From Erigeron canadensis (lineage: Eukaryota; Streptophyta; Magnoliopsida; Asterales; Asteraceae): a DNA stretch of 64,000 nucleotides. Numbering within the stretch: the first letter of the stretch is position 1; the number at the start of each line of letters is the position of its first letter. This document shows positions 33,361 through 45,549 of the stretch, piece by piece. A model generated the notes under the pieces. That model was not told the origin of the DNA. It saw nothing but the letters and a program-made list of their open reading frames with translations, and did not search any database. The stretch spans positions 15,254,501 to 15,318,500 of the forward strand of contig NC_057761.1 of the NCBI RefSeq assembly GCF_010389155.1. Direction: 5' to 3'. A program made the position numbers and the translations under genes.

Positions 33361-33766
33361 GATAAAATACTGTATTTAGATATTGCATTAAGCTTCAAGA
33401 ACAAGATGACATATGATTGTTAGATTGTTAATCAAGTATTTTGGTATGTAGGGTTTAACCAATGTTGAGCTTTGGGTTTAGATGAACAAAATCTTAGAGA
33501 AAACAATTTGGCCCGACATATAGGCTTCTATTTAAGGAGCATTAGATACATGTAACAATCGGTTTTTTAAGTTTGTCATTTTGTTTAAGGTTTGCTTAAG
33601 ATTTTTCTTTCTTAGCCTGTGGTAGCATTCTGTATTCTGTTCTTTGATCATGCTATCCAAGAACTGTTGTTACAGTCGTGTGATTACAAGTCTTTTAAGA
33701 GTTTAAGCTTTTGTAGTTGGTGGTCTGCTGGAAATTTTGTTTTATTTATCTCCATTTCTATTTCAG

Positions 33767-34488
33767 TTGGCGATGAGCAAGAAAGGAGCGGACAACACAC
33801 CCTACGTCTCTGAATTAGATGGTATAGAGGCTTAGGTTCGTATTTGCAGATTCTGCCAACTTCCAGTAAAGCTCCAGAACTTCTAGACTGTTCAATCTAG
33901 TGGTATCGCTTGGCATCTGAAGATGGAAAAAAGGACCTTATTTCAGGTAACATGATACAGTAGTTTTACAGTCTTCAACTTTAACCTCAAGTGGGACCAA
34001 ATTTGATTCTGTGTTGATAGTTACAACTTGAAACCTGATTTACCTATATGTTAAAATCATTAAATCACAGTTACCGGAATGGCATATATCAGTGGTCACT
34101 ATTAGCCTGGCAGCAGTGATTGGGTGGAGTAGCTGATAACTGTAGTTTTAAATCTTATTCTATCTTGTGTGAACATCTCACCTATGTACCTTCTTTTTCA
34201 GAATGAACTTTTGGTTAGAATTCTGTGGCTAAGCAAATCACGTTTGAATCTCATATTGATAATCAACTGTTACTACTTGTGGTTGTATGACTTCAGAAAT
34301 TATATGTTGTTCAATGCATCAATACGCTAGATATTTTCTTGGTATTACTAACCAGCACTCATCCTTGTTAGGTGCCACTAAACCAATTTATGCTCCTGAG
34401 CCCTCTGACGTTGGCCGAGTGCTTCAAGCCAAGGTCATATCAGATGGAACAAGTATCACATTGACGACTTCTGGTCCCATAGATCCAG
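33767..34488 (+). pseudogene. Two-exon fragment resembling SCAB (Ig-PH actin-binding) protein
   Basis: Exon a (33767-33946) reads, across two frameshifts, SELDGIEA, GSYLQILPTSSKAPEL, then DCSI, a TAG stop, WYRLASEDGKKDLIS. Exon b (34372-34488) reads ATKPIYAPEPSDVGR then VLQAKVISDGTSITLTTSGP. Splice sites CAG|GT and TTAG|G are in phase. From memory this matches the Ig-domain region of plant stomatal closure-related actin-binding proteins (SCAB). The stop, a TAA-like break and frameshifts make it a pseudogene. It probably was captured by the CACTA element that surrounds it. Confidence 0.55.
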
Positions 34489-35234
34489 GTTGGTCATGAT
34501 AGAAACTATCTTTCTACTTTTAGCTACAACCATTATTAGCTTATAGTCTTGTGTAAACTGGGGAATATATATAAACTTACAATCAGTTATATTAAGATCT
34601 AAAACTTATGTTTTTTGAACATTATTATGCTTAACTTCGTATGATAATCCATTCATTTTATCAAAGTCTTGTGATATTTTTGAAAGATGTATTTGAGCAG
34701 AGCATTTGTCATACTATGATTTGAGATATTTAATTTGAGTATGATCCAAATTTTGATAAACTTATATGACATATTCAAACGTAAATTGAATATTATTCTT
34801 TCCGCAATCTGAACATAGCCATTTTATATATTTAATTCATCACAGCTGATTAATGTAGTTTTACATGTTTATAGCACATATTACACAAACTAACTTGATT
34901 TGCAAGTGAATATATGTTTTAAATATCTCTTTTCAATCTTCCAGGAAGGTCGTGTTCTCCCGACAATAACATTGGAAGATTCATATCGGATGCAGGATCT
35001 TCCCTTCCAAAGATATCCCCATCGTCATTTAAACGGTTGTATGAATGTGATTAACTTTTATAGTTAACTTTAGAGTTTTAAGAAATAACTTGTAGTTGTA
35101 TGAAACATATTGTTTTGATATATATGAAATGCGCTCTTTTGCTATTTGTGTGTTTATTTGTATTATGAGATTACCTGTTATTTAATTTTGGGATATTAGT
35201 AACTTTATAAAAAATATTTTAAAAAAAAATAAAA

Positions 35235-35416
35235 TTGAACCATGACACGCAAAAAAAAGTGTCATAAAAGTGTGTCGTATAAAGGTGTCATAAAAGCGTG
35301 TCATAAATTCATGACGCGCGAAATGCGTGTCATAAAGCTTTATAACGGGTCGATTTATGACACCAAAAAGCGTGTCATCTGACCCTTTTTATGACACGCA
35401 ATTTTTTTTAGTAGTG
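35235..35416. repeat. CACTA subterminal repeats and terminal inverted repeat
   Basis: Direct and inverted copies of GTGTCATAAA with GCG/TGC flanks are followed by TTTTTTTTAGTAGTG. Arrays of short transposase-binding repeats beside CACTA ends are a hallmark of En/Spm elements. Confidence 0.8.
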
Positions 35417-35763
35417 CAAGCAACTATAATATGAGATAGTTGTTGCAAATGCAACAAAATGGAAGATTCAAACTTCTGTTGCTTGTAGTAGAATGTCCTA
35501 AACCATTTTGTTCTAAACAAAGTTTACAATTAATTAAGTAATATTTTTCAATCATATATATACGGTTATTGTCAACAATATAACAGATATGCTAAATAGT
35601 TATTGTTACTCTGTCCGTTTAGACCCATTATAGAGAAAAAAAAAGTGTGGTCTAAAACCAATTTTAATCTATACCTAACTGTGTTTATATATCGGGTAAA
35701 AGGGTTTACCCTGGTTAGAATTATTGTGTTTATGTATTCTGATCTACTTAACTTATCGTACAG

Positions 35764-35946
35764 GTGACTTTAGGCGTATCAACTCTACTATCTTATGTAC
35801 CAGTTTCACTTGGCACCACCCACCAAGCCGAGGCATTTACTCTTTTGACTTTTTTGCTTCTACTTAATTACACTGTAGGTCGACCATCACCAAATGCTTC
35901 TCAAATCACGTCCTGCCATAGCAAAAACGATGTAATTGGAATATAA
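35764..35946 (+). pseudogene. COX15: COX15 (haem A synthase) last-exon fragment
   Basis: After a CAG acceptor at 35761-35763 the reading VTLGVSTLLSYVPVSLGTTH, then QAEAFTLLTFLLLLNY, is the C-terminal transmembrane region of eukaryotic COX15, the mitochondrial inner-membrane enzyme making haem A. Usual copies read HQAGALTLLT...LNH; here GAL is EAF and the final His is Tyr, suggesting decay. No upstream exon is in view: 35417-35763 is intron-like and bounded by the CACTA end. A frame continues to TAA at 35944. 35947-36419 shows nothing more. Confidence 0.65.
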
Positions 35947-36419
35947 TAAATCAGGGTTTTGATTATACATATAATGCCTCTACAAGTGGCGGCTAATGTA
36001 AGCAATCTAATATGTAGATTGATGTTGTCTTAAGTCATGATTACTCGGTTGTACTACTTTATGTGCACGACTACATCAAATTATTATTTTTTTCATTTAT
36101 CCATTACATGTCAAATGTTAATTATATTTTGCTATATTATATCCAATATTATGGTATTTCCCTCACTTTTTGATAGTGTATCTGGAATTCTCCTTAATGT
36201 ATGATAAATAACTGTAGAATGTTTCATTTATTTTAAATTACAGAATGGCAAAATAATTGTGGCTTTAGCTTTTTCTTCCTTTCAAGCTAAACAACCGAAA
36301 AAGTTGTCTGTCATCAAAGAAAACCATATGAAAATGACATCAACGGAGTTGGATTTTGGATTTCAAGAATGCTGATTATGATTAAATGCTTCTTAGAATG
36401 AACCATCACCAAGTGGTCC

Positions 36420-37421
36420 ATGGTTCTTTATAAGAGGTATAAAGTTTGAATCATGTCCTAGACGGATTTCTTGGCGGTGGCTAGAGAAATTTAGTTTTAA
36501 CAATGTTAGTTCATGTATTAGGGATTTAGTTGGGACTAAAACTCAGTCACTAACAAATTTCGTTCTAAAATTTTAATTTGGTTGTGCAAACATTTTTGTA
36601 ACTGAAATTTAGTCTCAAGTTTTTCACCATGTATTAAGCGTTTAGTTGGGACTGAAATTTAGTCACTAACAAGTTTCCCTCTAAAAAGTTTTATTGCCAA
36701 ACATTTTTGTAACTGAAATTTAGTATTAAATATGTTGCCTATGTATTAGGGTTTCGTTGAGACTAAAATTCAGTAACTAAGAAATTACTTTAGTTTTAAC
36801 TATGATGCTCATGTATTAGGGATTTACTTGGAACTAAAACTTAGTCACTAACAAAATTCGTTCCAAAACTTTTGGTTGTGCAAACATTTTTGTAACTGAA
36901 GTTTAGTCTCAAGTTTTCCACCATGTATTAAGCGTTTAGTTGGCACTGAAATTTAGTCACTAACAAGTTTCCCTCTAAAAAGTTTTATTGCGCAAACAAT
37001 TTTGTAACTGAAATATGGTCTTAAATATGTTGCGCATGTATTAGGGTTTAGTTGGGACTGAAATTCAGTAACTAACAAATTTTCCTCCAAAACTTTTTTA
37101 TTGCATAAACTTGTTTGTAACTGAAATTCAGTCTTAATTATGTTGTCCATGTATTATGGGTTAAGATGCGACTGATATTCAATTACCAACAAATTTCCCT
37201 CCAAAATTTTTTATTGTTGTGATATATTGGTAACTAAAATGTAGTCTCAAATATAGTAGCGATGAACTAGGGACTGATTTTTAGTTGCCACAATCAGTCA
37301 ATAAAATGTCAATCCTTAAAAACATTAGTAACTAATTTTTCAGTTACTGATACTATGTATCTAAGACTGAAATATCAGTCTCTAAAAATTTAGTCCCTCA
37401 AGAACACTTTTTTTTGTAGTG
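36420..37421. mobile_element. End of a second CACTA-like element with long subterminal repeats
   Basis: About seven diverged tandem units of roughly 110-130 bp carry ACTGAAATTTAGTC, CACTAACAAATTTCCCTCC and CAAACATTTTTGTAACTG. They end in ACACTTTTTTTTGTAGTG at 37421, whose complement starts CACTACAAAAAAAAGTG, a classic CACTA terminus. No transposase and no left terminus was found, so this is a partial or nonautonomous copy. Confidence 0.65.
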
Positions 37422-37816
37422 TTTGATTCAGAGACACGTTAGACCAAGAAATGAAGTTTCAAAGCCAAAACCAAGCTTCCGCATGCTACTCAAAGATTCA
37501 AGTTACTTCTCCAAGCAACATCAAGTTGAAATCAACATTAAAAAGTTTAAGTTGTGAAAACTCAAATGCTACAAAGATTTCAAAGATGCTTCCAAAGTAT
37601 TCTAAGTTACAAGAGAAGATCAAGATTTAGAGAGTCATCGTCAAATCAATCTTTTTGTTGAAAAGATTCAAAGTCAAAGTTGATATAAGATGTTGAAGAG
37701 AATGAGAAAGCTTCAAAGTCCAATCAACATTGGAGATTTTCAACAATTGGGCTCATCATGTTTATTTAAAGACCGAAGACGATGCAACATTTACAATTCA
37801 ACACCAAGGAGAAGAT
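37422..37816 (+). other. 3' internal remnant of a copia element upstream of LTR E
   Basis: Noncoding sequence with AAGATTCAAAGTC-like words resembling the 3' region of A, ending in a purine run AAGGAGAAGA directly before TGTTAAAAAT. This fits a polypurine tract, so the following LTR is a 3' LTR (inference). Confidence 0.45.
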
Positions 37817-37897
37817 TGTTAAAAATATAAATATGGTGTTAAATTATAAATTAGTTATTGTGGAAGGGGTTTTAGTATTAAGTAGATGAAATGTATA
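37817..37897 (+). repeat. LTR E (+), first part, split by B
   Basis: It begins TGTTAAAAATATAAATATGG and is cut by B after GTATA. It continues at 60268, where ATACCCCTTCCTTAG follows. The inverted copy at 60426-60676 confirms the continuous order. Confidence 0.8.
37893..37897 (+). repeat. Target-site duplication of B, left copy (GTATA)
   Basis: GTATA precedes B's TGTTAGG start and recurs at 60263-60267 after B's last LTR bases (TTCACA). Confidence 0.88.
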
Positions 37898-38849
37898 TGT
37901 TAGGTCCAGTTTTACTGGACTAGCTCCAGACTTGAAGACTGGAGCAATCCGGAAGATTTGTCCAGAAATTATGGAAGTTCAGTAAGCGTTTATTTGTACA
38001 GGAAATCTGGAGTCTTCTAGATTTGCTTATTGAACTTCACTCCAATCCAGATCTACTCTACTGAAAAACATTCTCACTGAAGACAAAGTCTAAAATTTGA
38101 AGAAGAAGACTGACATGTGGCGGAGCCCACTGGCAGACTTACCAGATCAACAACTGGAGTCCTTGTCAGTGTTCTAGACCTTACAAGTCTGAACACTGAT
38201 TACGAGGAATTGACTTTATACCTTTACACGCTTTTACCTGGATATCACTTTTGTCCCTTGTAAAGGTTATACACGCGTGTAAAGGTGGTTGGCTAAAAGG
38301 TGACAAGTTACTATCAATGTGACTTTATCCTTGTACTTTTAGTATTTATTGCATTTAAAGAAAATAATCTAACTTCCTTAAATGTTCCCAACCACATTTG
38401 TACGGCAAAATAATCACTGTAGAGATTATTTTGCCTATAAATACCAAGTAATTTCCCTCATTCAAATTAATTTTGCAATTTGGTGAACTTGCCTAAATAC
38501 TCTTGATCTAAACAGTTATACTTCACAACTTTAAGTATTTCGATCAAGGAGATTATTTAGCAAGTATAGATCACTTGTAATTCATAAGATTGTTTAGATA
38601 CTTACTTTGGTATTATCTAGGTTCCGCAACAACCTTGTATTTTGTTTATACATCAATAAATAAAATACACATTGAAAATTACTTTCGTGTTCCACCTTTA
38701 TTTAACTTGCTTATTTATTGCTTAAGTCTTGTATTTACTTATTTATATTCTTGCATTTATATTTACGTAAATACTAGTCCTCATCTAGTGCATACTTAAC
38801 TTGTTGTATTTTACAATCGTGAGTTAAACCATCGGTGAGGGACTTCACA
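37898..38849 (+). repeat. B: 5' LTR (952 bp)
   Basis: It starts TGTTAGGTCC and ends GGGACTTCACA; the first and last bases are an imperfect inverted repeat. TATAAATA at 38436-38443 is the probable promoter, followed by a leader-like stretch and polyadenylation-like AATAAA near 38652. Confidence 0.9.
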
Positions 38850-38851
38850 AT

Positions 38852-38863
38852 TGGTATCAGAGC
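38852..38863 (+). other. B: primer-binding site
   Basis: TGGTATCAGAGC, complementary to initiator-Met tRNA, two bases after the LTR. The gag ATG follows at only 38901, so B has a very short post-LTR leader, unlike A, C and D. Confidence 0.93.
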
Positions 38864-38900
38864 AGGTCGCTAAAATATTTGCTAGATCTGCTATTAACTA

Positions 38901-40830
38901 ATGGCAATCCCGGAAAATACACAAGGTGTTGGATCTGACTCTAATGAAACTAATGCTAATGTTGACCCTCCTGTTTCACCTCGTAATGTTAACAATAATC
39001 CACCACCTCCTCCTTCTCTTGTTTCTCCACATGTGCATGTGCATTATTCTAATACTCCCTATCCCAAATTCAGTGGGATTGATGAGGAATTTAGTACGTG
39101 GAAAGCAAGAGTTTTACTTCATGTTACTGGTATTGATAGGAATATGTTAAAAACTTTAAATGAAGGACCTTATATTCTAAGAAATCCTATTAATCCAATC
39201 CTTGATCCAAGTGATTCAAGGACTGGGAGGGAGAAGAGAGAAGAACATTCGTCTGAAGAGGAGAGGAGACTTGTATCTTACGATACACTTCTCAGAAACA
39301 TGATCCTCGGGGCTGTTCTAGAAACTCTTATTCCCACATTAATTCTCTACCCTAATGCGAAAGTATTATGGGATGAATTGGTTAACCAGTATGAAGGAGG
39401 TGATGACACTGTTAGCACCCGAAAGGTTTCTTTAAATAAGAAGTATGAGTCATTTTTTGCTTTGCCCAATGAATCGTTAACTGGTACTTATACCAGATTT
39501 ATGTCAATAGTAAACCAGTTAAAGGCTCTTGGTGTCAATAAAGACAAGGATATACTTCTGGAAAAGTTTTGTGATATTCTTCCCACTAAATGGTCTCATA
39601 TGATTTTGGTTTTAAGACAAGGAAAATACACTTCACACACATACACTTTCAACTTTGTATGGTGCTTTTAGATTTACTGAAGATAACCAAGCTTAAGGAA
39701 TTGAGGCTGAAAAAGATGCTTTAAACCATGCATCAGACCATGCTGCTGTGACCAGTCATTCTGGGCCACCGTGTGCAGTCTTATTATCTTCAGAGAATGT
39801 ATTCTCAATGAAGAAGATGATGTCTGATCTTATGGAATATGGAGTTACTAATAACATCTCTCCAGATTGTGAGGAAGATGACAGTGATGATCTGATGGCC
39901 ATGATTGCTAAAACATCTAACCGTTTCAAAGCAAGAGCCAAAAGACCCACTGGACACAATGCACCCAGTTCTTTCACTGATAAGACCAATTTGACATGCT
40001 TTAAGTGTGGCAGAAAAGGTCATTTCATGAAAAAGTGCAAGACTAGTCATTATGTCTCACAATCTGGTCCATTAACTTCTTATAACAAGCCTGAAGATAA
40101 CTATAAGCATAAATACAAAAAGCTTAAGGCTCAGATTGCACTTATCGCACAACAAATGGAAAATAACAATAATAATAAGTGCATGGTTGCTGAAGAAGAA
40201 TGGATTCCCTTTGATGACTCATCAGTCGATGAAGAGGATGAAAGAGATTGTTGTTATATGGCTCTGGCTGATGAAGAGCATCTGGTGAAGGATGATGTCA
40301 CATCTGGCAGATGGGTAGACATTGTGATCAAAAAGGTTAGTGATTATGATAAAGAAACCGATCCAAAATTGAAACTAGATATTGCTGAAGCTCTAAGTTC
40401 AGATTTAAACTTTGTGGAAACTGTCAGATTTGATAGCTTAAATGGTATTGAAACTGATTCCTTAGAAAAATTTGTTTTAAAATCTAAACTAAAAGAACTT
40501 CAAGATATTGAACTGGCATTTCAAGCCCAGGTGTTGGTAACTGAACAACTTTGTCAAGAAAAAGAGGAATTAGAAAGAGTTTTAGAAAGTGAAAAACAAG
40601 TCATAAAATCTTGGCTTGAAACTAGAAAACCCTATGATGCAGCAGTGAATCAATATCCATCACAAAAACGTGCATTTCAAGATGGAAACATTCATGCTGT
40701 TGCCTTAATTCCTGTACTTGATAAATTGCCAGAAAAGGCCTGTCCAGAAACAATTTATGATGAATCAACCACACCCAAGGCTTGTATAATTCCAGCTGAT
40801 ATCCAAGTGGTTACTACTGGAGCACCCTAG
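38901..40830 (+). pseudogene. gag: B: gag with zinc knuckle, frameshifted
   Basis: ATG at 38901 gives a Pro/Asn-rich N-terminus and a capsid domain (YPKFSGIDEEFSTWKARV, KVLWDELVNQYEG). The frame breaks near 39640 and resumes at about 39748. The CCHC knuckle CFKCGRKGHFMKKC lies at 39997-40038, followed by an acidic, coiled-coil tail. TAG at 40828 ends the reading; the protein-like sequence goes on beyond it. It is less similar to A's Gag than C or D are, marking a separate family. Confidence 0.85.
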
Positions 40831-41267
40831 ATGACTGCTCCAGTAAAAAAGAAAGTCAAAAATTCTTTGCCACAGACTGCCTCCAAAAATCCCCAGATTA
40901 AGAGAATCCCAGTCCTCCTTCAAAGCCGAAAGTCCAGTCATCTGGAAAGGCTAAAGAGTCATCTGAAAATGAAATTTTGTTAAGGTTGGAAAGCCAGTTT
41001 CAGCTACTGGCTCATCAAGTTCAAAGTTGTAATGCAAGACTGAACAATTTTGAGGGTACTTCGTCTAGCCCAAAACAAATTTCAAAACCGGTTTCCAAGA
41101 AAAATGTCTCTTCCAGTGAGAAAAAGAAAAAGGTTTCTAAACTATCTGTCCCAGTGGTTTTTGATAAACCCAATGCTGAAAAACGTGAACTCGACCAGAT
41201 ACCAACAGAGGTCCACAAGGCTGGATCCAGAGAACCCATTAGTCGATGGGTTTCCAAATCTAACTAA
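40831..41267 (+). pseudogene. B: Gag spacer tail
   Basis: A Lys/Ser-rich coiled-coil-like continuation, open from 40977 and ending ISRWVSKSN and TAA. The W-V-x-K end before a stop is shared with A, D and F. TAACTAATCTGG and GTGCAAG separate it from pol, which starts in another frame. Confidence 0.7.
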
Positions 41268-41281
41268 CTAATCTGGTAGAT

Positions 41282-44200
41282 GTGCAAGGTGATCGAAAGA
41301 AATATATTTGGTATCTTGATAGCGCTGCTGGCAGGACTATGACCGGATGTAAGACCCTGCTGGAGGAGTTCACCATTTCTGATGGACCCTCCATTACTTT
41401 TGGGAATGATGGTTGTGGAAAGACTGAAGGGTATGGTGTTCTGAATAATGGTCAAGTAAAGTTCAGACGGGTGGCTTATGTTAATGGTTTGAAATATAAC
41501 CTAATAAGGGTGAGCCAACTGTGTGATGATGGCTACCAGGTGTTGTTTAATATTTCACAGGGCATCGTATTTAACAAAGATTGGAAGGTAGTATTGATTG
41601 CTCCCAGAAAAGAGAATGTGTACGTAATGGATATGGAAAGCTCTCCTTCAGAGCAATGTTTCTATACAAAGGCCGATGAAGACAAACTGGTTATGGCACA
41701 AAAGGTTATCCCATTATATTTCAAAAATATTAACAAGTTGTCCAGAAAACAACTTGCAGATGGAATACCTTCAGTTTCCTTCATAAAGGAAAGGCCATGT
41801 CCAGGATGTGAAAAGGGAAAGCAGAAGCGAGCTAGTTTTAAGAAGACCAAGCATAATTTTAGCATAACTGAACCTCTTCATATGCTTCATATGGACCTCT
41901 TTGGTCCAGTGAATGTTCAGACACTTGCTGGTAAAAGATATACCCTGGTGATTGTTGATGAATATACCAGATATTCTTGGGTTATCTTTCTAAGGTCTAA
42001 AGGTGATGCTGCTGCTGAAATCATCAGTCACATCAAACAAATTGAACTCGAACACAAGCATAAAGTGTGTCAGCTAAGAAGTGATAATGGAACAGAATTC
42101 CAGAATGCAACTCTGGAAAATTTTGTGGTGACACTGGCATCTCTCAGAACTTCTCATCAGCTCGTAAGCCAGAACAAAATGGTGTTGTAGAAAGAAAGAA
42201 TCGTACACTGATAGAAGCTGCCAGGAGTATGCTTGCTGAATCTGGTCTCCCAACCAGTTATTGGGCTGAGGCAATTGCAACTGCTTGCCACACCCAGAAC
42301 CGATCAGTTTATGTTAAAAGACACAAAAAGACTGCATATGAAATGCTCAGAAAAAGGAAACCAAATATTGGTTATTTCCATGTTTTTGGATGTCCAGTTT
42401 ACATCCTGAACAATTCAAGTCAGTTAGGCAAATTCGATGCCAAAGCTGATGAAGGATTTTTCTTGGGTTATTCAGAAATTCGAAAAAGCCTTCAGAGTCT
42501 ACAACAAAAGACTGAAGAAAGTTCATGAGTCAATTCATGTCACATTCGATGAATCCAATGAAGCAATCAATAAAAACCAATTCCTTGATTCAACCCCAGT
42601 AATTCCAATTGTCTTCGATAAATCTGATCTTATCAACTACAATAAAGATTTATCTAAAGAAGTTTCCAGTCATCCTGATCTGGACCCTGTTCAAAAAGTT
42701 GTACCACCCAGTAGTACTTTGTTCTATCCTTCAGTAAGCTTCAAACTACCCTCTGAAGTTACCATTGGATAAGATATTCGTACTACTCCCCCAGTATCAG
42801 TTTTAGTTGAATCTATACTAGTTCTCTAGATCTCTGAATCTCTCTAGGATACTGATCCAGTACTCCAGGAAATGCCACAAAATGATGAATTTTATGATGC
42901 AAATCGTAATCTTACATATTCAGATGAAGATGTGGAGATTGTCTGGCAAGACCCTTTACCTGATGCAACACCATAGGGAAATCAATTGAATCCTTGCACT
43001 GATGTTATTGTTCATAATCCTGGTCATTACTCTAAGTGGACAAGAGCTCATCCAATTGATCAGATAATTGGTGATCCTACTAGAGGGGTTCAGACTAGAA
43101 GTGCCTCCAGTGATCAATGTTTATACGTTAACTTCTTATCTCTGATAGAACCAAAGAAGATTGACGAGGCAATGGAAGATCCAAACTGGGTTATTGCTAT
43201 GCAAGAAGAGCTTAACCAGTTTGAGAGAAATAAGGTATGGAATCTGGTGCCCTTTCCTGCTGGAAAGAAAGAACCTATAGGCACCAGATGGGTTTTCAGA
43301 AACAAGGTTGATGAAGATGGGCATGTGATCAGAAACAAATCCAGATTGGTTGCCCAGGGGTATGTCCAATCTGGAGAAGATTTTGATGAATCATTTGCTC
43401 CAGTGGCTAGACTCGAAGCTATCAGAATGTTCTTAGCATTTGCTGCTCATCACAAGTTCAGAGTCTACCAGATGGATGTAAAAAGTGCATTTTTGAATGG
43501 AACACTTGAAGAAGAAGTTTATGTCAAGCAACCACCAGGCTTTATTGATGAAAAACATCCTCACTGGGTGTATCGTCCGGATAAAGCACTTTATGGTCTC
43601 AGACAAGCACCATGAGCCTGGTATGACACTCTGACTAAACACTTACTGGCACATGGTTTTAAAAGAGGTGCAATTGACAATACCTTATTTATTCTTCGAG
43701 ATAAAGGTAATCTTCTGCTGGTACAAATTTATGTTGATGATATTATATTTGGTTCTACTGATGAAAATATGTGTAAGAAATTTTCGAAAATAATGTCAAA
43801 AGAATACGAAATGAGTTTAATGGGTGAATTAACATATTTTTTAGGTCTTCAGATTAAACAAACCAGTGATGGTATTTTTATTAATCAAGAGAAATATGTT
43901 GAAATTTGATATGAATTCTTCCCAAACAAAACCATCTCCAATTTCTGCACCACTGAACTTAAATTCAGATCCTGATGGTAAGCCAGTGAACATCACTACC
44001 TATAGAGGTATGATTGGTTCACTGATGTATTTAACTGCCAGTAGACCAGATATAATGTTTGCAACATATTTATGTGCCAGATATCAGTCTAACCCAAAAG
44101 AATCTCATATGCTTGCTGTAAAGCGCATACTGAAGTACCTTAAAGGTGTCCCCAGTTTGGGCCTTTGGTATCCCAAAGGTTCAGGCTTAGATTTAATGGG

Positions 44201-44636
44201 TTATTCAGATTCAGATCATGCAGGTTGTAAGATAGACAGGAAATCCACTACTGGTGGATGTCATTTCCTTGGTGGCAAACTGGTAAGCTGGACCAGTAAG
44301 AAGCAAACTTCAGTTTCACTCTCCACTGCTGAAGCTGAATATGTATCTACAGCCAGTTGTTGTGCTCAGATACTCTGGATGAAGAACCAGTTGCTTGATT
44401 ATGGTCTTAAGTATACAAAATCTCCAATTTTCTGTGATAATACCAGTGCCATTGCTATCTCAAACAATCCAGTCATGCACTCCAAAACCAAGCACATTGA
44501 ACTCAGGTACCATTTTATTCGTGATCATGTTATGAAAGATGACGTAGAAATCCATTTCATCCCCACTGACAAACAACTCGCTGACATTTTTACTAAACCT
44601 TTGGATGAACCCATAAATCTGGAACCTTTGTTATGA
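41282..44636 (+). pseudogene. pol: B: pol, degenerate
   Basis: Protease reads WYLDSAAGRTMTG: the active D-S-G is D-S-A. The HHCC histidines (WHKRLSH) lie in another frame near 41694. Integrase shows LLHMDLFGP-like HMLHMDLFGP, SDNGTEF and, after a shift near 42130, NGVVERKNR. RT from WVIAMQEEL through [11 protein letters not shown] stops at TGA 43613, where relatives have Arg; YVDD follows at about 43731. RNase H (YSDSDHAGC) is open from 43866 to 44636. The usual [11 protein letters not shown] end is missing after LDE. Clearly dead. Confidence 0.87.
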
Positions 44637-44676
44637 ACGCCTTTGTGACACTGACAGGATTCTTGATTCCAGATTT
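44615..44676 (+). ncRNA. B: stem-loop 1 with GAACGCC motif
   Basis: AAATCTGGAA (44615-44624) pairs perfectly with TTCCAGATTT (44667-44676). The loop region holds TATGAACGCC and TTTGTGACACTGAC (44632-44655), the same motif as in A and F. It overlaps the present pol stop (TGA at 44634). Confidence 0.6.
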
Positions 44677-44739
44677 GTAAGTCTATGCCAGCTTGGCTAT
44701 CGAACGCCTCTGTGTACTATCATTGCACTATAGACTTAC
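44677..44739 (+). ncRNA. B: stem-loop 2 with GAACGCC motif
   Basis: GTAAGTCTAT (44677-44686) pairs perfectly with ATAGACTTAC (44730-44739). The loop contains TATCGAACGCC and TCTGTGTACTAT. It begins where stem-loop 1 ends. Confidence 0.6.
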
Positions 44740-44818
44740 TGATCACCATTCCAGGGGGAAAGGACTCGACCAAAATTTTCTATCTTTTAATTGACCAAAG
44801 TGAGAATTTATTTGTTTT

Positions 44819-44890
44819 ACTGGAATCTCGTATGCCAGTTTGGATATTGAACGCCTTTCTGTACTATTCTTACTGGTGTGAGGGTCCAGT
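44819..44890 (+). ncRNA. B: stem-loop 3 with GAACGCC motif
   Basis: Nested stems ACTGGA/TCCAGT (44819, 44885) and GCCAGT/ACTGGT (44834, 44872; one G-U pair) enclose TTGAACGCCTTTCTGTAC (44847-44864), one base different from A's loop. A polypurine run AGGGGGAAAGGA lies before it at 44753. Confidence 0.55.
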
Positions 44891-45549
44891 CATTTAAATG
44901 AATTTTCACTAAAACAATTTTTTTTCCAGAAAATGTTACTGGTGTCTTAATACCAGTACCCCATCAATGCATATTTTACTGGAATAATCCACCAGTAACA
45001 CTGGAGTGACTAGTCATCCTCCAGATGCATTGAATTGAGTCATGGTTCGTCAGTCATAACAACTTTAATACTTGGTCTTTGTGATGCCACGTAAGCAACA
45101 CTTTTTTAGTGGGAAACTATCTTTATCCCACGTGGCATAGATATTATACAGATAAAATGATGGTTTGTTACCTTGGGAAGATAAAAAGTTGAAAAATGAG
45201 TTTTGTGGGCTGTTAAATGTCATTATTGATGGGTGAGTTTAATGCGGATCTCAAAAGCCAATGAAAAACTGTTTTGTATAAATTCAAAATAACCTTTTGA
45301 AATCCAATGGTTACTTTCTCTCTCATCTATAAATATTCCAATACTCTCACTTTTCACATTTACTTCGAAAATCTTAACACCCAAAATCTTACAATTCCTT
45401 CATTTACTTCTTCCTTCAATTCCAATCATTAATCTCTTTCTTATTTACTGCAAATTCCTATCATCAATTCCTTCATAAATTTTTCATTTTTCTTTAAAAC
45501 CCTAAATTTCTTTCACTTTCACTTTCACTTTCAATTTCAATATACAAAA
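44891..45549 (+). promoter_or_regulatory. B: spacer with internal TATA box before extra ORF
   Basis: Noncoding. TATAAATA at 45328-45335 is followed by a CT-rich, gene-like 5' leader without upstream ATG in the last stretch, and the extra ORF's ATG at 45550 in an AAAATGGC context. This could be an internal promoter for a subgenomic RNA (inference). F has a TA-rich box at 21179-21196, about 140 bp before its own ORF. Confidence 0.4.

Larger units (their letters stand above)
30963..35416. mobile_element. CACTA transposon, right part, with captured gene fragment
   Basis: The right end is fixed by TTTTTAGTAGTG (35411-35416), the inverted CACTAC terminus. It is preceded by about eight subterminal copies of GCGTGTCATAAA in both orientations (35235-35400). 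A plant En/Spm-type accessory gene lies at the left. The left terminus is not in view, probably lost at the junction with C. Between them lie a SCAB-like gene fragment and a tandem duplication. 31741-32789 and 34489-35234 show no supported gene. Confidence 0.7.

Noticed and set aside
34926..35050. Further SCAB exon after a CCAG acceptor at about 34944
   Set aside because: The possible reading (GRSCSPDNNIGR) does not resemble what I know of the family's next exon.
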